This document shows, in pieces, positions 23,464 to 36,441 of a stretch of 64,000 nt of DNA. A program made the translations under genes and the position numbers. Within the stretch, counting starts at the first letter, position 1. Every line of letters starts with the position of its first letter. Below the pieces are notes generated by a model, which saw only the letters and a list, made by a program, of their open reading frames with translations, searched no databases and had not been told where the DNA came from. This stretch comes from Turbatrix aceti (taxonomy: Eukaryota; Nematoda; Chromadorea; Rhabditida; Panagrolaimidae), in assembly GCA_963969345.1 (NCBI GenBank), contig OZ017770.1:2179246-2243245 (forward strand). The letters are read 5' to 3'.

Positions 23464-26352
23464 TGGAGTGATACTCGAACGGCGTGGCAAGTCGCCACGC
23501 GCGTTTGAAGAACTACAAAAGCTTTCTAAGTACATAACTTTGTAGTCGTTGACACCGACAATGCATTTAGAAAAAAAAAACAAAGTTCTAACACGCAAAA
23601 AAAGGGAGCCAATTATGTCGAACTAACACAGCACGCACGCAAGCAAGGTAAGAATGCCAAAAAAAGGTGTTTTGCCTCTAAATCCTTCGAAGGGCATTCA
23701 ATTTTGACAAATTTTTAACAAAAAAGTTAAGTACACATTTTTTTCGTCACACAAAAAGGCTCTTCAAAATTCGATTGTGCCGAGACGCCGTTAACGTTTA
23801 AAACAGGCGGAGTTAGCGTACCGAATGAGAAAGCGACGACTTAAAACCACTCTAAGTTGGCAAAAAATTGAAAGAAGTTTGATTTGAGTTGACTGAATTT
23901 CGTATTGCCTTTCAGGAGAAGCAAACATAGATCCACGAAAAAAATGACCTTGCTCTGTCCTTGGGCCGGCTGGGTGTCGACTGCGCATGCCGGGGGCACT
24001 TTGGCTTTTAATGGAGAGATGAAAAAAAGTGGGGAGAAAAAATAAACACTCCGACGTGTGGGGTTGCACATCGTAGTAGATGCGCTCATTAAGGAGCACA
24101 AGGCTTCCCCAACGGCATCACAGAGTTGCAATATCTCAAAAGCCTGCGGCGGTATACTTTTCCAACTCGCATAGATAGATGATAGCGCCTGTCAAAGTGG
24201 CGACGCCAACTTGGTTTTAGCCTCATGGGACGCGTGTTTATGCCGCGATTTAGGCATTGGATGGCAAAACTGAACGGCGACTGACTTCTCTACTTACTTC
24301 GCACTTGTTCGTCAAAAATCAAACCCCATGAGCATCGAAGCGAGACTTGACACACAACCATAAGTTAAGATTTATTTTGTAAATCATCATGGGTTCATCA
24401 CAAATGGCATCGGGATGTGTCAATGGTATGACAGGCAAAAAAATGGAGGGTACATGGTTGTCAGAATGTCTGGTAGGCTTGTGAGAAAATTTGAAATAAT
24501 GGGAGCAGCAATGTGTCAACTACACGGCGATAGAGCGAAAAGGTAGCAAGCGTTCTTTTTTTACTATTTATAAATTTCTTAATGCGTAGAAAGACCCCAG
24601 ACCATTCGGAAGGATTAATCCCTGTTTCTTGTAGTCATTTTTTCCTCGGCACACCGGCTGTAAAATATACCAAAAAATTCAATGACTTTAATACTATACA
24701 TGAAACAATTTTCATTTGAAGAAAATTTACCATTACAAACATATATTTCCTCTTTCACAGAACAATATCCAACGACACAAGTCGCAACGAATGAATGAAA
24801 ATGAACTCAACTGAGATTGAGGCTAAAAAAAACTCCACATTTAAGTTTAGCTTGACGCGGAAACAGGAGATCATTTTGCAAAGATAAAAATATAAAAGAA
24901 TACATAATTTAGTTTTTTTACAATAAAACGTGTGAAACGTAAACGCAAAAAATAGGACAAGGTACACGGCGCGACGAATAATGCACAGGTGAATGGCTGA
25001 CGAGTATGGCTGAAGATGAAAAGATAGAAATGCAGTATTTGAGATTAACTATGTCCATGGCAATATTAATCCTTGAAGGCAAAAGAAAGCCAGTCAAAAA
25101 ATAAACACATGAAAAAAAGAAAGAAGCACCGCTTGAATATCCAAGTATTACGGCAGTTTACCAGGTGTGAGGATTCTGCGAAGTAAATACGTACTACAAA
25201 TTATTACTTCCCTGGCAGAATTTGTTTACACGCCAGCTATAAGCCTGTTTTGCCTGGTTCAAGTAACAGTTAACAGCAATATAGGCCCTATTGAGATGCG
25301 CAGCAAGCACCGAGATTTGCTTTGGCTTCAAATCCCAACAGAAAAATCGAGAATCCCCGGTAGAATTATAAATCATTCTAGAAAAATATATCTCTGAAGA
25401 TTAAAAATTCCACTTACATTAGCAGGTAGTAGGTGGACGATGAAATATTTAGCTTATTCTGAGGACCTAGTTTTTTTAACTACGCTAAAACAAAGACGGT
25501 AAAAAAAATTGTTGCATATATGACATCATATACAATGGACTGCAGTTTATATTTTGTGCTTTGGACTATTGTTATAGTGCTAGCCTGATTGCAATTGTAG
25601 CCCATGTGATCGGCATTTAACAATTTGTCGTCAATTTTAGGTAGCTTTTGTATCTTGAGCGCACTTTAGTTTAACCGGGGTTTTTTTCTTTTCTTTACTG
25701 CAAATGAGAGGAAAAGACCTAAATATATTGTTTCTTGTCGCTCTGCGTCTTTCAGTGGTTTGCTTAAGGTTTGGTTTTTTACCAGATGGCTTCTTTTGAC
25801 TTACCTTTTTTTACATTGGTCTGCCTCTAATTGGCTTTTCTGTCGGCGACTGGTTTTTGTGAGCAAATCCTTAAGCGTCCACATCTGTTCTTGCTGTACG
25901 ATATTAGTTCCGTAATTTATTAAAAGCAAGCAAATAGTTACAAAAACGGCATAAAATTGTAAGTCACGAAAATTTTTTTAATAAGGTAACAAAGATTGTT
26001 TGCAACAGATATATTTTGCGTAAAAAATCAGTAATGTACAATCAGTAAAATTACTTCAAATTTGTTATAAAAAATGTCAACAAAAAGTGTTCAAAATCAT
26101 TTTTGAAATTGATCATAACATAAATTATTTGTGGTAAGCTTTTTTAAAAGTTAAAATGATTTTAAATATACCAATAACAGATTCTTGATCAAAATGCTTT
26201 TTTTTTTATTTTATCAATTGTTTAAAAACTGCAGTTTTTGATTATTAAAGTAAGGCTCGTTTTTTTGCCGGGGTCAGGCCAAGGAAACACCTAGGCCTGA
26301 CCAACCTTGTTGCGATGTAGAAAATCGGAAAGCATTATTTTTTTAAAACTAA
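23464..26352. other. Gene-poor stretch of about 2.9 kb
   Basis: Low-complexity AT-rich DNA with poly-T/poly-A runs. No exon chain, RNA gene or repeat array was recognised. The right part from about 25900 is particularly AT-rich. Confidence 0.45.
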
Positions 26353-27471
26353 TCAAGTCCAACCGAATATGATTGGATTATGAACCTGTGGATAATTAAA
26401 AGGCGGAATGCTGCTGTGACGTTCTGGAACATCTCCAAGATCAGGGGCACTTTCGACGATCAATTGCCTCAAGTAGGGATCTGTAGGTTGAGATTTCGTG
26501 CAAATGTACGATTCTCGATAAGAGTCAGCAGGCCAACGGCATTCCGGCTCATAACAGTAGCATTTCTGATTCCGTGTCTTTTTGGCGCCGACAAAGGAGT
26601 ACGTAGTTTCTCCATAATCGATTGTTAGTTCGTCCTCAGGTAGCAGATTGTCCAACGCGATAAAAATGAGTCGGGGAACTGGCGTGAAGTTCCGAGTTGG
26701 TCGGGATGACACGACGTAGACGGCGCCGAGATTTGGAGCACAAGAGTGATTGTAAAAGCGGGATATGTTCCCCGTGTATTTGGCATCGATTTCAAAAATG
26801 CGGCCTAATTTCTAAATTCAAATTTGTGATTAATAAAGCCCTGGCAAAGGAACAAACTCACGTCTGAAACATAGCAGTAATGTGATGTTTTTTTCTCAGA
26901 CCCATCAACGTGGGAAAACACACCGCTATACTCCGATACAATAGCTCCTTTCTGGATGTGCTGAGCTGATCGGACGCCAAATTTTTTGTAGTTGTTGATG
27001 TAAGAGATATACTGGTATTTCGGCGTGTGATCGTACAAGAAAACACGTCCACAGCGTCCCTTGCACTTGCAATGACTTCCACATTCAATTACAGTGGGAT
27101 AAAATTTGCGTAACGACCACAAGACATTAAACGTGCGAGAGCGGCTGTCGAACTGTAACTGAGATCCAATGGCGCAATCACATGTTGGCGGACTGCACTT
27201 TCCATCTTTGCAGCAACACCCTTGGTTTTGGTATTTCAGAACTTGCTCATCCTTGATATACCTATATTGCATGCGATGCAGAGGCGGCGCTATGTATGGA
27301 GTAGTACGATAGTAAAATGACCTAAAAAACAACGTATCTCTAATGCCTATTGTATCGCTGAACCTACTCATATATTTTTCTATTCATCGTGTTTGTCATG
27401 GGTATGAAATACCATTCGGCACCACTAGATACGTCAGATACATAAGACTTTACGTAACGAATGTTTATCAT
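26353..27471 (-). CDS. SUV39-type SET-domain histone methyltransferase, copy A
   Basis: Predicted lysine methyltransferase of 340 residues from exons 27471-27368, 27321-26862 and 26811-26353. The pre-SET zinc cluster (CCCKDGKCSPPTCDC, later ECGSHCKCKGRCGR) has the nine cysteines of SUV39-family enzymes. The SET core has KKFGVRSAQHIQKGAIVSEYSG, RFYNHSCAPNL (cofactor and substrate pocket) and DELTIDYGE. A post-SET motif CYCYEPECRWP follows. There is no chromodomain or ankyrin region, so it is a minimal H3K9-type enzyme by homology. Exon 1, too short to stand alone, was found by matching the neighbour gene (EWYFIP aligns with EWFPLH). The start follows an acceptor (TTTCAG ending at 27491). Compared with copy B it has a longer C-terminal tail. 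Confidence 0.82.
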
Positions 27472-28565
27472 GCTTGTGCAGTATTGTTAACTGAAACGCA
27501 AGCAGTTTTTAAATATCAACAATTTTACATACAAAAAACGCTAAATTCAAAACGTACTAAGAAGTACATTTTTTTCACAACAAATGGCAGGACAGACACG
27601 AGCTAACAATAAATAAAGAGAAAAGTAACGTGACTAATGACCGATTTAAAATGCGGGGTTGGCATGACTAAGATTTCGCGTGGACAGAGGCAATCCTATC
27701 ACTGCATCCAGCTGTGACAGGGATTGCCACTTAATGGTAAAGAAAACAGCCGAGTGACGGTAAAGAAAAAAACAACGCTTTACCTATCCTTAAACAAAAA
27801 TGTGGGCTGTTTTTAAAAGAAGCCATCACTTTTTTTCAATACTGCAGTCGCGCGCTTGAAAAAGTTTGGCTGTGTGCCACGGGTAACGAGGGAGAAGCAG
27901 TGAACTATCTGCTTTTCACTTTTGCCGATAACCGCCCCTTTTTTTCTGATGCAACACCGACATTGCAAGCAATGCCGAGCGAAGAAATATCAAAACAATT
28001 TGCATAAAATGGATGCTTGATAAAAAAAACACGGTTGCTGCAGTTTGTGATGTCAAAATACATATTTAAAAAACTGGAAAAAGACACTATTCTTCTTTGT
28101 ATGCGGTTATGATCTGGTAAAAAATATGAACAACAAAAAATGCTAAAACAAAATCCTTACGGTTTGAAAAAAGTGCCTGACATTTAGACATTTTGCAAAT
28201 GCTGAGCACCCATTAGACAAGGATACTCTCTGTTGAAAAAAATCAAAGCCAGTGATCACCGTTATTTTTTTTTCCCTGTGTCCAAAATAAAAAATAACAA
28301 CTCGATTATAGGTTTAATGCTACCTCGCCAATTAAAAGACTGTCAGTCTCTCTAAACTTTCTAATTTGACACCACATGTTGTTTTCGATACATTACCAGA
28401 AGTTCTTAGTAAAGCATCTCAGGTCTGCTTTTTTTCCAGTCTGTATTACAAAATTCCCTTGGGACGTAACACGTGTAACATTTATTTTTATTTTACGGTA
28501 TTTAAAAGTATTAATGATTAACAGTATACTCACAAACAAAAGAACATGCAAGAATCAAAGTGAAC
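27472..28565. other. Spacer between the two SET genes
   Basis: No gene recognised. It holds the promoter of copy A and the 3' end of copy B. There is no obvious remnant of a third copy. Confidence 0.4.
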
Positions 28566-29635
28566 TCAGTCAATCGTATAAAGCGGAGGAGAAACGTCAT
28601 CAAGATCAGTAGCTTTTTCGACAAGCATTTCACGCGTTGCCTTGTCTGTTGGATTTTGACTCCACGGGTTGTTTTCGGGGACAAAAAAATCCTTAAGAAT
28701 GCTTGGAAAGGGTTTGCGACAGCCCGGCTCACGGCAATGACAATCAAAATCTTGTAAGCGAACATCTCCATAGTCAAAAGTCAGCTCATCGCCGGGCAAG
28801 ACAATTTTTGTGGTAACAAAAATAGCGCGAGGCGCTGGAGTAAAAATGTCAGTCGGGATCGATGGAAGAGCGTTGAACAACCGTAAGTTTGGATTGCACG
28901 AATGATTGTAGAAACGACTAACGTTTCCCACGTACTTTGCGTCGATCATGAAGATACTGTTTTTGTTCTAAAAAATTGGTTTTACGAACAAAAAATATTA
29001 AAATGTAAAACTGACGTCTTTGACTAACAGCAAGTATTCCTTAGGATACTGTATTGAGAAAAAACGAGATGTAGTGTACAGACCGCTGTATTGAGAGACT
29101 ATGCCGCCATTGCGGATTGTTTGGGAAGCGCGCACTCCAAAACCCTTTTCAAACGACACAAAGTCGACGAATTGGTATTTAGGGGCATGCTTTGGAATGA
29201 ATTTTCTTCCGCAGCTACCTTTGCACAGACAATGCTCGCCGCATTCAACAACAGTTGGTACAAAATCTTTAGATAACATATCCAAGAACGAAAAAGTTTT
29301 TTTTGTGGTGTCAAAATCAACGCTTGATTTTAAGACACATTCGCAGTTAGGAAAGCTGCAATCTTCATCCAGGCAACGGCAACCTAGAGGCGGAGATCGT
29401 TCATTGTTTTTGTATTGCTGTTGCATGACATCCACTGACATTTCAGGAACTCCCCGATATTCAAATTTTCTGAAACGATCAAATTCATTTACATATTTTA
29501 GCAAAAAGTTAGAAAAAAAATAAGAAAAAATTACTCAGGTTCCCAATGATTTATCCGGTTGACCACGTGAAGGGGAAACCATTCTTTTTTCTTCGAAAGA
29601 TCGAGGACGTGTACGTTCGTCAGAGGAAAATTCAT
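28566..29635 (-). CDS. SUV39-type SET-domain histone methyltransferase, copy B
   Basis: Paralogue of copy A, 318 residues, from exons 29635-29535, 29469-29016 and 28967-28566. Both introns sit at the same positions and phases as in copy A, which shows descent from one duplicated gene. Exon 1 ends RINHWEPE and exon 2 opens KFEYRGVPEM. The pre-SET reads GCRCLDEDCSFPNCEC and ECGEHCLCKGSCGR. The SET core has KGFGVRASQTIRNGGIVSQYSG, RFYNHSCNPNL and DELTFDYGD. The post-SET is CHCREPGCRKP. All nine pre-SET cysteines, the NHSC motif and the terminal tyrosine are intact, so activity is expected. The start is one base after an acceptor (TTTTTAG). One donor is a weak GTCAGT. Confidence 0.83.
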
Positions 29636-30649
29636 GCTAAAAACCATGTTAAGTTTGTTAAAGAGGAAAAACAAAATATACTAAAACACGGAAAATTTAC
29701 AGAAACACTGAAAACCATGCTGCTTACTTTATGTGGTTAATGATGGCACTGCACTAAAAAGCATCACCGTGTTTACCGGTGTCTCATTAAAAAGGTTGTG
29801 TTCTTAATAAGAGGAGTAAGCTGCCAAAAAAATAATGCATGTATACAAAGGCATAAAGACAACAAATACCCTGATAGAAAAAATTTACAATAAATGAAAT
29901 GTATTGTCATCCTCGAAAAAAATTATTCACAACATATAGCGTTGTTTTGCAATGTAATCAACACTGCGACCTGCAGCAACAAAGATATGCTTGTCTTCGG
30001 TCATATCCTTTTAGAACAACTTTGGCTAATTCAAGATTACGAGATATTAACAATGCATTTCGTTCAATTACATTTTTTAGGTAAAATATAAATTTGTAAA
30101 CCTCTTTCGATCTATCTACCGACGTAGTATAATAACTAATCCCCGCGCGTCTTCCCTGCTACGTTCTCTCCCAAGTGCACATTTTTCCGGATATATGATT
30201 AATCGTGCCCAATATTTGATCGGTTACTCATTTTTTACAAAGGAAACATGTTTTTTAACACACAGCTTTAAAAAAAGTAAGAATAAGATATAGTTTTTGT
30301 GCTGGGAGAGCAGAGAACTGTCTTCTGGTTGCGTCGGACCCTAAGCTTATTGTTTCTCGTTTGTACTGTCCGTCGTGACGTGCCCTGCTGCGTGTAATGC
30401 ACAATACAAACGATGCAGTCGAGTGACTGCCGGCTTTGCATGTTCATACAGCATTTGGAAATTTTCTAAGAAAAATAATACTGATCATTGAATACACATA
30501 ATAATTGAAATTGTTTATTTAATAAACAACTGGATAAATTAAAATTTGTAAACAAAAAAGATTAAAAAACTGTTGATACTGTACAATACATGAGGTTAGT
30601 TTAAAAGTGTATCCGTCTTTCAAAAGCATTAATTTTTTGCTCGTTCTTG
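29636..30649. other. Intergenic region between SET copy B and separase
   Basis: AT-rich. A GC-richer island near 30120-30420 has no protein-like frame or recognisable RNA. No repeat was found. Confidence 0.4.
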
Positions 30650-33600
30650 CTAGCGCTGTGACAACGCATCTTTGATATCAACTGGATACCCGTACATCAC
30701 TACAGAAGCACCTGTAAGAAGAGGAAATGTAGTGCTACGGCACGCAAAATAAAGCGCAGAGACGAGATCATTGTTTTGTCCAACATCAAGACGCACTGAA
30801 GGCTTTATTAAGCGTGGAATAGCTGTGCTGAGGAATTGCCTGGCAAATCGGTCGATGTCCACATCGCTTACGTTCCACAGGCATCCAACGACAACAGGGG
30901 ATCCATTGGCCAGTAGCGTTGTTATTGGGTGCGGCATCACAAGTGCATTGTCGACGGCTTTGATAAGTGCGCTAAAAAAATTGTCGATTGTCGATTCTAT
31001 AATTTTCATTAACAAACCTCTTACAGCCCAGAAGTAAGCAAACGGAATCTACGTTAATACCACCGTGATCGGTAAAGTGGGCAACGTTGTTTCCATGCTT
31101 TTCGCCGGCGTATCTGAAAGAAATAAAAATATAAATTAAGTGGTCTGTTTTGTTAAAACTTACATGTAGAATCCTTCGGATTGCAGTGCCGTCATTATCT
31201 CATCTATTTTTGGAAAAACAGCCGTTTGAAGTATGCACTGATCAGAATCGACCATGTTTTTATAGCGTTCAATTGTTCTTGGGAAATCGTTTTCCGGATC
31301 CACCAGCAGGTAACTATTTTTTATTGAAATAGTGCGAGGTAGGCTTTTCTGTTTATTATAGTGCCAGAGGGTAAAGAAAGAAGTATGACGGATAAAGCGG
31401 TATTTCTTATCTTTTCCCCCGGCCACTATTTCGATAGGAACGCCATTCCATAGCTAAAACAATAATTAATTTAATTATTTCAAAGCTGTCAAAACTTACA
31501 GGTGGAAGAATAAGGCACGTGGTTGCCTTAGAACAAATCGCAGAAGGCATCTTAGTTGTGAGCAACTTATTACAGATACTATGAGCCCGTGTTGAACCGG
31601 CAACAACCAAAATAATTGCCAGAAAATCTTCATACAAAACCAAAGCCCAGAGATTTGCCAGGTACTGGATCACAGAGCCAGAAATAGCAGCGTTATTCAG
31701 TTCAAAATTTCTAAATTCGGTTTCGAGAACATCCCGAATATCACCAACGTCATCGTCAGATCGAAAGGGGATTAAAAGGTTGTAGTAGGGTCCAAACAAC
31801 GAAGTTTTGAGATCGAAGAGCTTGTCTGCCAACTGTTGATCAATGCGTGAACGCACCATATTTGATTTCTTGGCGAGTTCCTTGAGGAGAGGGGGAGTGG
31901 ACTACAAATGAAAAAATAAATTCTTTAGAACTACTTGAGTAATCAAAAGACAAACCAAAGGCAAGTTCAACTTGTTCCTTTTTAAAGCAGTGTCACTGTC
32001 ACTGATCGTCAGTGATAAGGTCTCCATCGCGGATTCCGTAAGGTGACCGTCCAACCGACAAATAAGAGTACCATAGTTTCGCTGGTTTCGAACTATGTAT
32101 ACGTTGTTGTGAAGATCAGAAATAATTTGAACCAATGGCAATTCTGAAATTACGACAATATCCAAAATGCATGCAATGATATTAAAAATACATACCAATA
32201 GGCCAATCTTTGAGCATGCTCTGATAGTCATCGAATTTGACAAAGTGAAAGCTGCATCCATGATAGTAAGCCAAATGCGCAAGTTCATCAAATCCATAAA
32301 CGAAAGAAACATAAAAAGCAGCTTTTACAGGATTGGTTTGCCAGTAGCCAGAAAATAATTTCAAGCAAATAGAGTGATAAAAATCGCGATGAACAACATG
32401 GCGATATTTGTTAAAAAAAATTTCCATGGCAGTCAGATCATCTAACAAACCATTGCACTTGAACGTTGTGGTGGAAGCCATTACCCAGGTCAAACGATAC
32501 TGACACTGTGTATCCATGAAAAACTGAAGAATCATATTATGAAAAATAATTTTAAAAAGTACCGTACTTTGACAATATCCAAACAAAATCTCTCCGACGA
32601 CTCAGAACAAATGTGCTGACTGGCTAAAAAGATGTTGACAATCTCGGCAAATCGGGCGGCACCGCTCTTGAATCGAGAATCGTACTGAAAAAAACGACAG
32701 AAATATCATCAAAAGATGCACTAATTACTTACAACATCCCTCCCAAGAACATCATTTTTGTATTGAACCAAAGCCGTAATGGTCACATTTTCAAGCAGCA
32801 ATCTAGAGAGCATAACTTCGGCGTAAATATTAGAAGGTAGCAACAACCTATGAAGTGGGCCTCTGTCATCGGCACGGGCTTCTGGAATGTAAGTTCTCGC
32901 CGTAAGTTTTGAAAAACAGATAGTTCGGGTAATGCTTTGCAGTGACTTAAAAATTGATGAGTTTTGCAAACGAAGTCGACTGAAGTACAATAAGACGCTA
33001 TTTGTCGCCTTCAGAATTTGATATGGAATACCCGTCAAAAATACAGTTTCAACCCATGAATTGAGTTTATTTTGGTAGAATCCATGCAGTCCACTCATGT
33101 AGACTTCCGATAAGTACGATGCTATCATCTCAGATAGAAGTGCCAAAAAGTTGTATCGGTAGACTGAAAATTAAAATTTTGGACAATTAATCAGGAATTT
33201 TTGTTGAAAAAAAACTGACAGATTCGTTCGATTTGCCTGGAGCTATTACGGCGCACAACATCATTAGTGTCACTTTTGGATGACGTCCGCCACAGTTTTT
33301 CAACTTCGTTAATTGCATCAATTAGATAATGGCAGGGAAAACTACTAACCGTATGATCTGATTGTTGTTTGCAAGGCAGCTGGCATTCAAAGTAATCCAT
33401 CTGACTTGTAAAAGCTCGAAATACAGCAAACCAGGGCTTCTGATTTGGAAATTTGTACTTTCTCAAAGAATACTTGCGGACAGTGTGATTATCGATATTT
33501 AGGGAATTAATCAAAAACTTCCAAACAAAGCGATAACGCAAAAACAAAGAGTAATAATTTAAGTTCGTGTTTAAGGCAATTTTCTTGAGCCGGTCAAATC

Positions 33601-34192
33601 TCTGTAGCCAAATAGACCACATTGTAAAAAGGGATAGTAATTTCGGTGCGGGACAGATTACGCAAAGACGCTTGATAAGATCGTAAGCCAGATCTTGCTG
33701 TAAAACAACCTGTGTAAAGTTTAGATCACAATTTCCAGAAACATACATAACCTGATACGAGTAGGTAGTAAACAATTATTCGAATGTTTCCGGAAGCGGC
33801 TTTGATTTGTTTTTTCGTTGAACTTGTTAAAACATAATAAATACAATTCCGAGCGTAATGATAAGTTTTCTAAAAAACAAATTAAACTGTGATTTTGGGT
33901 TGATAAGGGTGTGAACTGACCTGACAGCGCTCGGGATATTTTTCAAACAGCTTAGAAAAAGAAATAAGTTCAGCTCGTTGTACTAATTGGGATACAGTTT
34001 TTTTCGACATAATATCAAACAGTTTAGCATCATCATTGATTGAACCCGCAATGTGCTGCTAAAAATTTAGATTTAAAAACCAAAATAAATATGATGAATA
34101 CCAACCAATTCAGCAACCTCGGCAACAATCCGCTTTGCAAGAGCTGTTATTCCTGCTACTCGACGGGATGAATAGCGTCTTCGCAGATTCAT
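30650..34192 (-). CDS. ESPL1: Separase (separin), cysteine endopeptidase of sister-chromatid separation
   Basis: Cleaves cohesin at anaphase onset. The model runs from 34192 (MNLRRRYSS) through about twelve short-intron exons to 30650 and gives roughly 1000 residues, near the size of nematode separase. The N-terminal two thirds are helical and divergent. The C-terminal caspase-like domain is diagnostic: LLVDPENDFPRT, then YIYAGEKHGNN with the catalytic histidine, then LLLGCKSAL with the catalytic cysteine. The cysteine motif appears only after removing a 45-nt intron (AAG-AG joined to C-GCA), which matches the family LFGCSSA. GCLWNVSDVDIDRF and YGYPVDIKDAL complete the signature. The exon with the start codon lies 27 bases after an acceptor; its frame is open upstream, so a further 5' exon is not excluded. 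Confidence 0.85.
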
Positions 34193-34977
34193 CCCGGTGA
34201 AGTCAGGGTAAAACTCCCCTGAAAAGCGACGTAATCAAAACGTGATAAGTAATCGTGTGATTAGTTCATTTCTCAAAATCCCAGTTAGAAATGCCAGGGG
34301 GTCAAAATTTGGAGAGGGGGTCGCGGTCTGTAGATCTTCGGTATCGGCATTCTGTGCACAGACATAAAAAATAACGGTGTCGCGTATATTCAAAAAAATA
34401 GTTATACAGCAAAAATAATGAATTTTTGAACGGGAAAATAAATCTGAAGTTTTTGGCGTAAAGAAAATGAAGGTTTTTGGCGTTAAAAAAAGGAAAAAAA
34501 ATTCCTGAGGCAAACGAAAACTTTTTTTACACGTGCCTACGATGGCGCAAAAAAATTCTAACAAATAAAAATTATTTGCTTAACAACAGCCAGGGAAAAT
34601 AGTAAAATTTTGGTTGGCTCCTGAATTTACTTGCTCCGGTTTCGCTCTACAGTTTTTTTAGATTGCTCCGCTGGCATTCCATTCCGTATATAACAACGCC
34701 CGCAGTTCTTTTTGAAATTGTATTTTTTAATTGCTCCGCGCGTGCTCCTTCGTTTTTTGGATGTGTCAAAAACTTGCTCCGCTCGCGCTCATGAACGGAG
34801 CAAGTTCCGGAGCCAGGAAGAACTCTGGATGTTTTTGTGCAATCGGCTTTCGCTTCGAAAACCCACATGCGCACGCTGTCACTGTCTTCTGCGCTGCCCT
34901 TTTCGTCTGGAAAGTCTTCGATTTTTTTGCGTGCTTTTTTATATGACTGCAAAGTTTGTGATTTGTATTTTATTTGC
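34193..34977. other. Intergenic region with TTGCTCCG repeats
   Basis: Divergent promoter region of separase (-) and IDH3G (+). It is rich in TTGCTCCG and GCTCGCGCTC words between about 34630 and 34830 (see the inverted repeat). A minus-strand frame near 34235-34564 has no start or splice support. Confidence 0.4.
34771..34806. repeat. Perfect 11-bp inverted repeat (AACTTGCTCCG)
   Basis: AACTTGCTCCG at 34771-34781 is repeated in inverted orientation as CGGAGCAAGTT at 34796-34806, with a 14-base loop. Related TTGCTCCG words occur nearby at about 34631, 34662 and 34731. This could be a cruciform, a binding-site array or the end of a small mobile element. Confidence 0.6.
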
Positions 34978-34988
34978 TTGCTTTTCAG
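34978..34988 (+). promoter_or_regulatory. Unpaired splice acceptor before the IDH3G start
   Basis: TTGCTTTTCAG ends six bases before the ATG at 34995, with no coding exon upstream on this strand. It fits spliced-leader addition. Confidence 0.45.
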
Positions 34989-34994
34989 GTAATC

Positions 34995-36316
34995 ATGCGT
35001 GCATCTCTTGGATTTGCTACCGGTCAGCGACTTGTTGTCAGCCGTCTCTCCACCCGAGGCGTCAGTGGGCTGTCCTCCACTGATAACTTCGAGGAAATGA
35101 TTCGTTTTCGGTCGGATGTCTTCCCCAACAAGGCTGTAAGTTGCCTTCGTGCTTTATACGTCCTATTTCCACGTATTACAGGCTCGCATGGCTCGCTACG
35201 GTGGTCGTCATGCAGTTACTGCCTTGCCCGGTGACGGCATTGGTCCGGAGATGTTCGCTCACGTCAAGCGCATCTTCACCTTCGCCCAAGTTCCGGTTGA
35301 CTTTGAGTTCGTTCCACTGAGCTCTGAATCCACCAGCGACGAAGACCTGGAGAATGCCATTGTGTCGATTCGGCGTAATGGTGTGTGCCTTAAGGGCAAT
35401 GTCGAGACCAAGTTTGACCGTCCAGAATTCAAAAGCCGTAACATGGAGCTTCGACGCCGGCTGGACTTGTATGCTAACGTCCTGCATGCCATGACCATCC
35501 CAACGATCCCTACGCGTCACAAGGGCATTGACATTGTCATGATTCGCGAGAATACGGAGGGTGAATACAGCGGACACGAGCATGAGACGACTCCTGGCAT
35601 TGTTGAGAGCCTCAAGGTTGGTGGGGCGGCCATTTTGTGTTTTATAGCGTTTTTTGAGCAACAAAAGTATAAGAAGCTAAAATTATTATTTTTTACAGAT
35701 TGTGACCCGCGAAAAGATGGAGCGCATCTCCCGCTACGCTTTTGAGTACGCCAAGGCCTACAATCGTCCCCACGTCACGGCAGTTCACAAAGCGAACATC
35801 CAGAAGCTGGGTGACGGTCTCTTCCTCAAGATCGCCACCGACATGGCCAAGGAATACCCGGAGATCCGGTTCCAGTCCATGATTGTTGACAACGCTTCTA
35901 TGCAGCTTGTTGGCCGTCCCCAGCAGTTCTCAAACGGCATCATGCTCATGCCCAACCTCTACGGCAACATCATCTCCAACATTGCCTGCGGTCTTGTCGG
36001 AGGACCCGGTCTCGTCTCTGGCATGAACATTGGCAAGCACTACGCTGTCTTTGAAACCGCTACCCGCAGCACCGGAACGGAGCTTTCTGGCAAGGATACC
36101 GCCAATCCCACCGCTTTTGTCCGTGCTGCTTGTGACCTTCTGCGCTACCTTGACTACCACGATCTTGCCGATCTCATCAGTGACGCCCTCTTCATCGCAC
36201 TCACCGAACAGCGCATCCATACCTTGGACATCGGCGGCGAGGCTAAGGCCTCTCAGCTCATCGATGCGGTCCTGCTCAACATCGAAAAGGTTCTGGAGCA
36301 GCGTATGCGTATCTAA
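34995..36316 (+). CDS. IDH3G: NAD-dependent isocitrate dehydrogenase, gamma (regulatory) subunit
   Basis: Subunit of the mitochondrial TCA-cycle enzyme that oxidises isocitrate to 2-oxoglutarate. The 397-residue product comes from exons 34995-35135, 35182-35616 and 35699-36316. The N-terminus ([20 protein letters not shown]) is a likely presequence. [49 protein letters not shown] and [11 protein letters not shown] are family motifs. [23 protein letters not shown] and [12 protein letters not shown] match the gamma rather than the beta or catalytic alpha subunit. It presumably assembles with alpha and beta subunits encoded elsewhere. GC-rich, biased codons indicate high expression. It converges with the SLC46-type gene (126 bases apart). 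Confidence 0.9.
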
Positions 36317-36441
36317 CTCGAGTGTAGTCACTTACTTTAGCTTTATTTTGTTGCTCCTTTTTGATGATGTTTGTCCGTTGATTATTGGATATTTCTAAAC
36401 CATGTCAACATGAGGACTTGTTTGAAGGGAATGGGGATGGC

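Noticed and set aside
34235..34564. Minus-strand frame upstream of separase as a further 5' exon
   Set aside because: Joining it to the separase exon would require an intron of about 23 nt, shorter than any other here. The strong acceptor before the chosen ATG fits trans-splicing better.
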